Source of the DNA: Halanaerobiales bacterium
GTDB taxonomy: Bacteria; Bacillota_F; Halanaerobiia; DY22613
NCBI GenBank assembly: GCA_023128035.1
Contig: JAGMES010000062.1
Coordinates: 1-24,725, forward strand
Reading direction: 5' to 3'
Length of the DNA stretch: 24,725 bases
In this document: piece by piece, positions 8,611 through 15,762 of the stretch
Layout of the letters: every line of letters starts with the position of its first letter
Numbering within the stretch: position 1 is the first letter of the stretch
Position numbers and translations under genes: made by a program
The notes under the pieces: generated by a model
The model's input: only the letters and a program-made list of their open reading frames with translations
Database searches by the model: none
Told to the model about the DNA's origin: nothing

Positions 8611-9459
8611 TTAACCTTTTGTTGCACCACCGGTCAAACCAGAGATAAAATATTTTTGTAACGACATATATAAAACCACAATTGGAATCGCCATTAATAA
8701 AGATCCAGCAGTAAATGTAGTCCAATTTTGGCCAAACTTATCGTTAACCAATGAGAATAAACCAACAGTTAATGTATATTTGTTAACTGATGTCAAAAGT
8801 AGTCGTGCCAAAATAAAATCACCAAAAGGAATTACAAAATGAAAAATAGTAATAACCGCAATGATTGGAGAAGCAAGCGGCATCATTATCTTCCAAAATA
8901 TCGTACTGCGACTAGCTCCATCGATCAATGCTGCTTCTTCTAAAGACTTTGGAATTGTATCAAAATATCCCTTCATAATCCAAGCATTAAAGGGGATATT
9001 CGCTCCTGCGTAAACAAAAACTAAACCTAGCTGTGTATCAAGGAGGCCGACCATATTTAATAGGATATATAAGGCAACAATATTCATAAATGCAGGAAAC
9101 ATTTGAACAACCAGCATGAACATCATTCCATATTCCCGACCTCTAAATCGAAATCTTGAAAAAGCGTATGCCGTGAAAGAGCAGAGAAGAACACCTAAGA
9201 AAGCAGTCATGACTGCTATTTTGAGAGTATTTCCATACCACCTTAAGAAAGGATAATCGGAATCCGTAAGTAATTCTTTATAATGACTTAAAGTCGGATT
9301 TTTCGGAAACATCGTTGAACTGTATAAAGTATCACCAGGATTGAAAGATGCACCTATCATCCACAAAATCGGATAAATAGTAATGCAAAGCATCATGAGT
9401 ATAAATAAATAACTTAACGATAAACGCAACACCTTTAAAACCTTTTGATTAAGTATCAT
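8611..9459 (-). CDS. malG: Maltodextrin ABC permease MalG
   Basis: 282 aa. Its ATG overlaps the malF stop (ATGA, 4 nt), so translation is coupled. It is the second inner-membrane permease of the maltodextrin importer, with about six membrane segments. The EAA loop is at about residues 171-196 (KSLEEAALIDGAS...MPLASP). The motif AYAFSRFRFRGR and the C-terminal FISGLTGGATKG are typical of MalG. It sits between malF and the neopullulanase gene. The operon encodes no MalK ATPase. Confidence 0.93.
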   Translation of the reverse strand: MILNQKVLKVLRLSLSYLFILMMLCITIYPILWMIGASFNPGDTLYSSTMFPKNPTLSHYKELLTDSDYPFLRWYGNTLKIAVMTAFLGVLLCSFTAYAFSRFRFRGREYGMMFMLVVQMFPAFMNIVALYILLNMVGLLDTQLGLVFVYAGANIPFNAWIMKGYFDTIPKSLEEAALIDGASRSTIFWKIMMPLASPIIAVITIFHFVIPFGDFILARLLLTSVNKYTLTVGLFSLVNDKFGQNWTTFTAGSLLMAIPIVVLYMSLQKYFISGLTGGATKG

Positions 9460-10769
9460 TGTAAAAGATCCTCCTCTTTAAAGGATCGTGTCCTTCTAAA
9501 ATTATAAATACTAAAACCTGCGACAATAATAAATATTATCAGTGAAAGGGCTGCTGCGTAGTTATACTTCAGTTTATTCAAAGTTAGCTTGAAAACCCAG
9601 GAAATAAGAATATCAGTACCTCCTGCATCCCTAAGCCCCATAATTGGTGGATCTCCTTGATTAAACAAATAAATTACATTAAAGTTATTAAAGTTGTAAG
9701 CCAGATTCATAATTATAAGTGGTGTCATAGAATAAAGAACTAACGGTAAAGTAATTTTCCAGAATTTTTTGAAAGGGCTTGCTCCATCAACCACTGCTGC
9801 TTCATAAATATCTTGTGGAATACTTTGCAAAATACCTGTACAAAGAGCCATATTGAATGGAAATCCTAACCACAAATTAACTAACAAAACTGAAAACTTT
9901 GCCCAAAAGGGATCTTCCATCCAGCGTATTGGTCCAATATTTATAGTAGCAAGCATCTGATTAATCGGACCAAAATGTGTATTAAAAAGGCCAGCAAAGA
10001 GAATAATTGAAACCACTGCCGGAACCGCCCACGGCAAAATTAATAACGTCCTCCAAAGCTTGGATAATTTTATATCTTTCTGATTCAATATCAGGGCAAC
10101 CAAAAGTCCCAATCCAAAAGTTGAAGCCGTTGCTAAAACACTCCAAACAACAGTCCACGAAAAAACAGCCACAAATGTTCTCCTCCAAGACCCGAATGTC
10201 CATATTTTAATAAAATTTTTGAAACCTACCCATTCAATTAATTTGCCTGGTGGAGAATGATATAAATCATAATTCGTAAAGGCAATTAATATGGTAAAGA
10301 TCAAAGGAATTAATGTAACTAAAATCAGAAAAGTCATACCTGGAGTAAGGTAAAGATATGCGGTAGCATGCTCTATAGTATTTTTTACTGTCTTTTTGAT
10401 TCCTGCTACTTTCCTGCCTTGATCACGTAATTTTCCATTTCGATATGCATCAGTAATATTATAAATATAAAACCCCAAAATAATTAAGAAAAAAAACGCT
10501 CCTACCAGACTTTTTATCAAAATAACCAATGAATGATCCTGTCCTGGGACATTACCTAATGTAGTAAATCCCCAATAAGAATACTTCCATAGTTCAAAAC
10601 CTTGAAATATAGCAGAAACGTAAAATATTATAAATGCTATCCCTTTAACGATTTGTCTATTATAAAGCTGGCCCAACCCCATACAAATCACAGATAATGC
10701 CAAAGCAATATAACGTCTAACCCCACCAGTACTATTAGGAGATATTGCTGGAGTCGTTTGTGAAAACAT
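9456..10769 (-). CDS. malF: Maltodextrin ABC permease MalF, N-terminally extended
   Basis: 437 aa from the ATG at 10769, which follows AGAGGTG; an upstream start would read through the malE-malF hairpin and is unlikely. It is an inner-membrane permease with an EAA loop at about residues 318-343 (QDIYEAAVVDGAS...LPLV). Before the core it has about 120 extra residues holding two or three hydrophobic segments, opening with a SVICMGLGQLYNRQIVKG segment near residues 26-43, similar to the short GxGQxYNxQ hairpin of TM2-like proteins. MalF proteins commonly carry an N-terminal membrane extension, though a P2-type large periplasmic loop is not evident here. It follows malE after a strong stem-loop, which probably lowers its expression relative to the binding protein. 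Confidence 0.92.
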   Translation of the reverse strand: MFSQTTPAISPNSTGGVRRYIALALSVICMGLGQLYNRQIVKGIAFIIFYVSAIFQGFELWKYSYWGFTTLGNVPGQDHSLVILIKSLVGAFFFLIILGFYIYNITDAYRNGKLRDQGRKVAGIKKTVKNTIEHATAYLYLTPGMTFLILVTLIPLIFTILIAFTNYDLYHSPPGKLIEWVGFKNFIKIWTFGSWRRTFVAVFSWTVVWSVLATASTFGLGLLVALILNQKDIKLSKLWRTLLILPWAVPAVVSIILFAGLFNTHFGPINQMLATINIGPIRWMEDPFWAKFSVLLVNLWLGFPFNMALCTGILQSIPQDIYEAAVVDGASPFKKFWKITLPLVLYSMTPLIIMNLAYNFNNFNVIYLFNQGDPPIMGLRDAGGTDILISWVFKLTLNKLKYNYAAALSLIIFIIVAGFSIYNFRRTRSFKEEDLLQ

Positions 10770-10796
10770 TTTTTTTGCACCTCTCTTTCCAGAAAA

Positions 10797-10829
10797 GATA
10801 CATTCACACAACATGTGTGTGAATGTATC
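10797..10829 (-). terminator. malE-malF intergenic stem-loop, leaky terminator or stabiliser
   Basis: A perfect 14-bp stem (10797-10810 with 10816-10829) and a five-base loop lie 15 nt past the malE stop. On the minus strand it is followed by TTTTCTGG and then the malF ribosome binding site. This is the classical place for a structure that lets binding-protein message accumulate over permease message. Confidence 0.7.
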
Positions 10830-10844
10830 CTGAATTTTTCTAAA

Positions 10845-12041
10845 TTAGTTCTTCATTTCCCAAATGCTCTCTTGAATTTGCTCTACAGCCATTTCCAAAG
10901 CCAAATCAGGAGTAGCTTCTTGATTCAAAATATGAGTTAACGCAGCAGCCATTGGATCCCAAACTTGACCCATTTCTGGAACGTTAGGCATTGGAACACC
11001 ACGACCTGCTTGAGTAGCAAATGCTAAGAAATCTGCATTTTTCTTAAATTCTGGCATTTCCAAAATTTCTTTGTTAGTTGGAATAATTGCGCTCATTTCA
11101 TAATGCTTAAAAGCTATATCTTTACTTGTTAACCAGAGGATAAATTTCAAAGCAGCATCTTTATTCTCACTAAATTGGCTAACATAATAACCTTTTACAC
11201 CAATAAAAGTAGTTGGGTAATTACCATTAGAAAGTTTTGGTAATGGAGCGATTCCATAATTTATACCAGCATCTTTATAGTTTTTGAAAGACCATGGACC
11301 ATTGATGATAGCAGCAACTTTACCTTCTTTAAACAGACCATCTGTTACATCATAGTTAGTACCTTCTGGAATCAAACCTTCAGTACGGAATCTTAAGACT
11401 AATTCTGCACCTTCAATCGCACCATCATTTGCAAGACCAACACTTTCTACATCTAAACCACCGTCAACTTTCTCAAAAACATAACCACCATAACCACCTA
11501 GAAAACCATAAGTAAAGTAGAAGTTTGTAATATCATATAAGAAACCATATTGGTCTTCAGTTGTCATCTCTTTTGCGATAGCAAACAGAGCATTCATTGA
11601 GTTAGGAACAACTGGAAGAAGGTCTTTATTATAGATTAAAGCTGTAGTTTCCAAAGAATAAGGGATACCATAAACTTCACCGCCATAGCTCATAGCATCA
11701 ATAGTTGATCCAATATATGGTGCAAGTATTTCAGAAGTTACATCAAGAGGAGCAATGATTCCTTCTAAAACCGCTTGACCTATTCTATCATGAGGCCAAA
11801 CTAGAATATCCGCACCTTTACCAGCAGGACCATCAAGAGCTAATTTTGAACCTTGATCTAATTGATCAACTGCAACAACTTCAATCTCAATACCAGTCTC
11901 AGCAGTAAATTGGTCTATTACACTGTTAAGAAATTTCGTTTCAGGGCCAGCGCTTTCCCAGATCACCAATTTAGTAGCCAATGCATTGGCACTCAAAACT
12001 AACATCAACACTAATACCAGAACTAAACTTCTCTTATTCAT
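10845..12041 (-). CDS. malE: Maltodextrin-binding protein MalE
   Basis: 398 aa, ATG at 12041 behind AGGAGG. It is the periplasmic binding protein (solute-binding family 1) that delivers maltodextrins to MalFG. The signal peptide is MNKRSLVLVLVLMLVLSANALA, cut before TKLVIW, with no lipobox cysteine. Typical MalE features are KLVIWES at the mature start, the GADILVWPHDRIG region, YGIPYSLETTALIYNKD and INGPWSF. Neighbours are the GH31 alpha-glucosidase upstream and malF downstream. The gene is flanked by RNA hairpins on both sides. Maltose, maltotriose or longer maltodextrins are the likely ligands, inferred from the two hydrolases in the operon. Confidence 0.92.
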   Translation of the reverse strand: MNKRSLVLVLVLMLVLSANALATKLVIWESAGPETKFLNSVIDQFTAETGIEIEVVAVDQLDQGSKLALDGPAGKGADILVWPHDRIGQAVLEGIIAPLDVTSEILAPYIGSTIDAMSYGGEVYGIPYSLETTALIYNKDLLPVVPNSMNALFAIAKEMTTEDQYGFLYDITNFYFTYGFLGGYGGYVFEKVDGGLDVESVGLANDGAIEGAELVLRFRTEGLIPEGTNYDVTDGLFKEGKVAAIINGPWSFKNYKDAGINYGIAPLPKLSNGNYPTTFIGVKGYYVSQFSENKDAALKFILWLTSKDIAFKHYEMSAIIPTNKEILEMPEFKKNADFLAFATQAGRGVPMPNVPEMGQVWDPMAAALTHILNQEATPDLALEMAVEQIQESIWEMKN

Positions 12042-12083
12042 AATTCATCCTCCTAAATATTTTTTTTTACCTAAAAACCCAAG

Positions 12084-12137
12084 AAAACTTCAATCTACTC
12101 CCCCCTCACCCCCCAGAATTATTTATTGAAAAAGTTT
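12084..12137 (-). other. Stem-loop with G6-TGA-G6 loop before malE
   Basis: On the minus strand, starting within the glucosidase stop codon, an AAACTT(TT)CAAT arm pairs with ATTGAAGTTT (10 bp with a two-base bulge). The loop contains GGGGGG-TGA-GGGGGG (12100-12114 on the plus strand as C runs). Such G runs stand out in AT-rich DNA. It may form a quadruplex-like or SD-decoy structure 40-60 nt upstream of the malE ribosome binding site. Confidence 0.45.
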
Positions 12138-14454
12138 ATATTTGAACAATCAAATCTTTATCTTCAACAATACTATTCACCTTTTCCCCATTAACCCAAA
12201 CACTCTTCATATTAGCTAAACCTTTGAAAATTACATTTAATACTTTGATAGAGGAAGTAAATCCTTTGACTTCAGAACTAACAGTTAAATATATATCCTC
12301 AGAACTAAACTGTACTTTCCAACGACTTAAATTATATTTTCCTTCCCGATAATCAAAGCTCTGTCCATCATCTTCATAATACAATTCATCCACATCCCTA
12401 CCAGGATATATCAGAATAGTAAGTTCCTCGATTTCCTTTTCGCCAATGTAATTAACCACAGGAGCCATAGGTATGAAGGAACCTGCTTTAACAAAAATAG
12501 GCATCTTACTTAATGGGGCATCAGCTAGAATAGACTTTCCACCTAAATATTTCTCATCAGTATGAAAATCGTACCATTCACCCTCTGGCAAATACACTCC
12601 TCGGCAATCTTTACCAGGCTGGATGACAGGTGCGATTAACAATGCTTCCCCTAACATGAATTGATCATTTAAATTATGAACCTTTTCATCGTTCTGATAT
12701 TCTAATACCATTGGACGCATAACTGGATCACCTAATTTTGATGCCCGATAAAAGAGATTATAAAAATATGGCATCAAACGATAACGAAGAGAAATATATT
12801 CTTTTGCAATATTCTCAATTTTTTGACCATAACTCCATGGTTCCTGATCTCTTGTCCCTACTGCACTATGAGCTCGACAGAAAGGATAACAGATTCCTAA
12901 CTGCATCCATCTTATAAACAACTCTGGGTCAGCATCAAATCCAAATCCACCGATATCTCCCCCGGCAAATGTAACCCCACTCATCCCAAGAGTAGTCAAC
13001 ATCGGAATCGAAAGAGCTAGATGTTCCCAAAAGCTTCGATTATCTCCAGTCCAAACAGCAGCAATCCGTTGAATCCCTGCATAAGCTGCTCTGGTCAATA
13101 TAAAGGGACGCTCATTTGGACGAGCTTCCAAAAGCCCATTTTTAGTTGCCAGACCCATATAAATTCCATAAAGATTATGAAATTCACCATGAGTAATCTC
13201 ACGACCATCATTCTTATGAAGAATATCAAGATCCATGGTTTTGCTCTCTGCATCCATAACTGCAGGTTCATTCATATCATTCCAAATTCCAGCAATTCCT
13301 TCTTTTACAAATTCTTTATTTTTTTCAGCCCACCAATTTCTGACCTCAGTATCAGAAAAATCAGGGAAGACGCTTTCTCCTGGCCATACTTTTCCCACAA
13401 AAGGAAAACCAAATTTATCGCCACAGAAATAACCGTTCTCCATCCCTTCTTGATAAACGCTATAATCAGCATCTTTTTTGACACCTGGGTCAACAATTGT
13501 AATCACTTTAAATCCTTGATCTTTTAAGTCGGCTAACATCTTTTTAGGATTAGGAAAACGTTCTTGATCCCAAGTAAAAACACGATATCCATCCATATAA
13601 TCAATGTCCAAATGAATAACATCACAAGGAATCCCTTTTTCACGAAATGTTTTTCCAATTTGATTTACCTTTTCCTCAGGGTAATAACTATAACGAGATT
13701 GTTGGAACCCTAGAGACCAAAGAGGTGGTAACTCCATTTTTCCTGTCAATTCGGTATATCGTCGAATAATCTTTTTCAATGTCGGACCATAAAAAACATA
13801 ATAATTTAATGAACCACCCTCTGCTTCGAAATAGAAATAATCTTCTGACTCTTTACCTAAATCGAATCTAGTTAAAAATGTATTATCAAAAAAGATACCA
13901 TAGGCCATTTTGTTCTTCATGCTAAGAAGAAACGGAATCGATTTGTACATGTGTTCGGTATCGTGAACATGAGCTAAATATTGATCATAATTCCAAAGCT
14001 CATGATTTTCACCGCGTTTATTCAAAAATCCTGTACGTTCTCCTAAGCCATAAAACTTTTCATCAGAATTAAGCTTTTTCATTGCTCGAACTTTAGAATT
14101 TCCTATTTCAAAACCAAGACCTGCTTGGTCATAATCAGCTAAAATAATATTTCCTTCAGTATTATAAACTGTCATAGCATAAGGATAATGACCAATCTTC
14201 ACTCTTAATTTTTCAGATTCTATAGTCAGTTGAGTTTCATTTTCAATAATAGTGAGATTTATATCAGCCCATTCTTTTTTGCAAATAGCAATAGAATCCA
14301 ATACAACCTCTTCTGGGCGGATCATTTTTACCTGAAAAAGGTCATCTGCTAAAAAATGAATCTGAATATTACATTTCTCAGCCATAAGCAATATTTTATT
14401 CTTATTGATTTCAACTCCTAGAACATCACCTGGATTTTGCCATCTTAAGCTCAT
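12136..14454 (-). CDS. GH31 alpha-glucosidase
   Basis: 772 aa, ATG start 8 nt from AGGAGG. It is a cytoplasmic family 31 glycoside hydrolase releasing glucose from the non-reducing ends of maltodextrins. An N-terminal beta domain (about residues 1-240) includes FYGLGERTGFLNKRG. The barrel holds HLDIDYMDGYRVFTWD (about 281-296), the nucleophile motif WNDMNEPAV (Asp393) and the acid/base motif WTGDN (Asp471), then FAGGDIGGF. The C-terminal part has the GEWYDFHT and YYEDDGQSF motifs of GH31 distal domains. No signal peptide is present. It is the second gene of the operon, 62 bp after the LacI-type regulator, with its own promoter carrying half of the LacI-type operator. Confidence 0.94.
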   Translation of the reverse strand: MSLRWQNPGDVLGVEINKNKILLMAEKCNIQIHFLADDLFQVKMIRPEEVVLDSIAICKKEWADINLTIIENETQLTIESEKLRVKIGHYPYAMTVYNTEGNIILADYDQAGLGFEIGNSKVRAMKKLNSDEKFYGLGERTGFLNKRGENHELWNYDQYLAHVHDTEHMYKSIPFLLSMKNKMAYGIFFDNTFLTRFDLGKESEDYFYFEAEGGSLNYYVFYGPTLKKIIRRYTELTGKMELPPLWSLGFQQSRYSYYPEEKVNQIGKTFREKGIPCDVIHLDIDYMDGYRVFTWDQERFPNPKKMLADLKDQGFKVITIVDPGVKKDADYSVYQEGMENGYFCGDKFGFPFVGKVWPGESVFPDFSDTEVRNWWAEKNKEFVKEGIAGIWNDMNEPAVMDAESKTMDLDILHKNDGREITHGEFHNLYGIYMGLATKNGLLEARPNERPFILTRAAYAGIQRIAAVWTGDNRSFWEHLALSIPMLTTLGMSGVTFAGGDIGGFGFDADPELFIRWMQLGICYPFCRAHSAVGTRDQEPWSYGQKIENIAKEYISLRYRLMPYFYNLFYRASKLGDPVMRPMVLEYQNDEKVHNLNDQFMLGEALLIAPVIQPGKDCRGVYLPEGEWYDFHTDEKYLGGKSILADAPLSKMPIFVKAGSFIPMAPVVNYIGEKEIEELTILIYPGRDVDELYYEDDGQSFDYREGKYNLSRWKVQFSSEDIYLTVSSEVKGFTSSIKVLNVIFKGLANMKSVWVNGEKVNSIVEDKDLIVQI

Positions 14455-14472
14455 CGTATTTTCCTCCTAAGC

Positions 14473-14500
14473 AGTATATATTAGTATAATGTTTGCACAA
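14473..14500 (-). promoter_or_regulatory. Internal promoter with LacI half-operator before the alpha-glucosidase
   Basis: On the minus strand TTGTGC (14495-14500), a 16-bp spacer and TATACT (14473-14478) stand about 20 bp upstream of the glucosidase start. The -35 region overlaps TTGTGCAAACATT, which matches 12 of 13 bases of the operator in front of the regulator gene. Control by the LacI-family protein is therefore likely. Confidence 0.55.
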
Positions 14501-14516
14501 AAATGAAAAATTTTTA

Positions 14517-15536
14517 TCAATCTAATTGTTTACATGAATCACGAATAATGAGTTCAGTTGAAAGAGATACCTGTCGTTGACTTATCTCTTCACCTTTGAT
14601 GATTTTTATCAACATACCGACAGCAGTAACCCCCATCTCATAGATTGGAATTCGAATGGTGGTTAATGAAGGATCAATGTATGATGCAAATGGACCATCA
14701 TTAAACCCAATAACACTAATATCTTTTGGGACAGCTAATCCCTTATTTTTAAGCATCTGTATAGCGCCAATTGCTAAGATATCATCAGTTGCAAAAACAG
14801 CTGTCAAATCAGGATGTTTTTCTAAAAGCTTCATCATACCCTGTGTTCCACTCTCTACGGTAAATTCAACCTCTTCGATTAAAGTAGAGTCATATGATAT
14901 CCCTGCCTGAGATAAACCTAATTGATAGCCCTCCAAACGATCCTGTGACATAATATATTCCATTGACCCACTTAATAGTCCAATCTTTTGATGTCCCAAT
15001 TCAGTTAAATACGTTACAGCTTTTTTGGCTGACTCGACATTATCATTATTTACCCAATAAAGTTCATCATCATTTGGAACCCTCCCGACCAGCACAATTG
15101 GATGATTACCATGTTGAACTTTTTGGATTAGTGAATCATTCACCCTGGATGCTAAAACCAAAAGACCATCTACCCGGCGCTCACGTAGCATTCGCAGTGC
15201 TTCTTCTTCTTCTTCAAAATGGTCTTTACTACTACTCAATAATAAACTATATCCATATTTTTGAGCTATTGAAGTTATTCCTCGAATAATCTCTGGAAAG
15301 AAAGGATTTGATAAAGCTGCTACAACAGAACGAGATAAAACTAGTCCTATCATTTCTGTGCTATTATTTACTAGACTACGAGCATTTGCATTAGGATAAT
15401 ATCCTATCTCATCCATTGCTTTTTTTACTTTTTCATGGGTAGCCAGACTGATACGTTTATTTCCTGCAATAACTCTTGAGACTGTTGACGGCGACACATT
15501 CGCTAATTTTGCTACATCTTTAATAGTTACCCCCAT
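14517..15536 (-). CDS. LacI-family transcriptional regulator, probable MalR
   Basis: 339 aa, ATG start 5 nt from AGGAGG. The DNA-binding N terminus reads TIKDVAKLANVSPSTVSRVI (residues 4-23), and the hinge helix is near 46-58 (YPNANARSLVNN). The rest is the periplasmic-binding-protein-like ligand domain (GLVLSRS, RRVDGLLVLAS, AVFATDDILAIGA, ISVIGFNDGPFASY). It heads the maltodextrin operon, with a near-perfect operator just upstream and a related half-site before the glucosidase gene. It should repress the operon, relieved by a maltodextrin or derived sugar; which one is unknown. Resemblance to MalR-type regulators is by context and operator. Confidence 0.9.
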   Translation of the reverse strand: MGVTIKDVAKLANVSPSTVSRVIAGNKRISLATHEKVKKAMDEIGYYPNANARSLVNNSTEMIGLVLSRSVVAALSNPFFPEIIRGITSIAQKYGYSLLLSSSKDHFEEEEEALRMLRERRVDGLLVLASRVNDSLIQKVQHGNHPIVLVGRVPNDDELYWVNNDNVESAKKAVTYLTELGHQKIGLLSGSMEYIMSQDRLEGYQLGLSQAGISYDSTLIEEVEFTVESGTQGMMKLLEKHPDLTAVFATDDILAIGAIQMLKNKGLAVPKDISVIGFNDGPFASYIDPSLTTIRIPIYEMGVTAVGMLIKIIKGEEISQRQVSLSTELIIRDSCKQLD

Positions 15537-15574
15537 AAAATCCTCCTCTATAAGCTGTATATTTTATTCTTTGT

Positions 15575-15590
15575 GTTCAAACGTTTGCAC
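15575..15590 (-). promoter_or_regulatory. LacI-type operator upstream of the regulator gene
   Basis: GTTCAAACGTTTGCAC is symmetrical at 14 of 16 positions around a central CG, the shape of LacI/MalR operators (compare TGCAAACGTTTGCA). It lies about 39 bp upstream of the regulator start and suggests autoregulation of the whole operon. CcpA sites share this core, so dual or alternative binding cannot be excluded. Confidence 0.65.
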
Positions 15591-15694
15591 AACTTCTCAA
15601 AAAAAAATCACACTTTTCTTTATGATTCTACATAGTTCTCAAAATGCCTGCTTAACATCAAGCTTTTTTTTAGATTATTTATAGTTATATAAAT

Positions 15695-15747
15695 TTCAAA
15701 AACTTAAAGGCTGAGGAATTTATCTCCTCAGCCTTTAAGTTTTTGAA
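15695..15747 (-). terminator. Strong terminator after uvrA, possibly bidirectional
   Basis: A 23-bp perfect stem (15695-15717 with 15725-15747) has a seven-base loop and a GC-rich upper part (AGGCTGAGGA). Its outer ends are A/T runs, so both strands carry a U tract after the stem. It lies 16 bp past the uvrA stop. Confidence 0.85.
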
Positions 15748-15762
15748 TTCGAAATAAAATCA

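Noticed and set aside
8588..8725. N-terminal extension of the neopullulanase into malG
   Set aside because: The extension would overlap malG coding sequence, while a GTG 8 nt from AGGAGG gives the usual family start.
13021..13527. 168-codon plus-strand frame inside the alpha-glucosidase gene
   Set aside because: Lies antisense to a well-conserved GH31 coding sequence, and its translation shows no recognisable domain.
15575..15590. Pure CcpA catabolite-repression site
   Set aside because: The core is compatible, but position before a lacI-type gene and the repeated half-site before the glucosidase fit local regulator control better; dual use remains possible.
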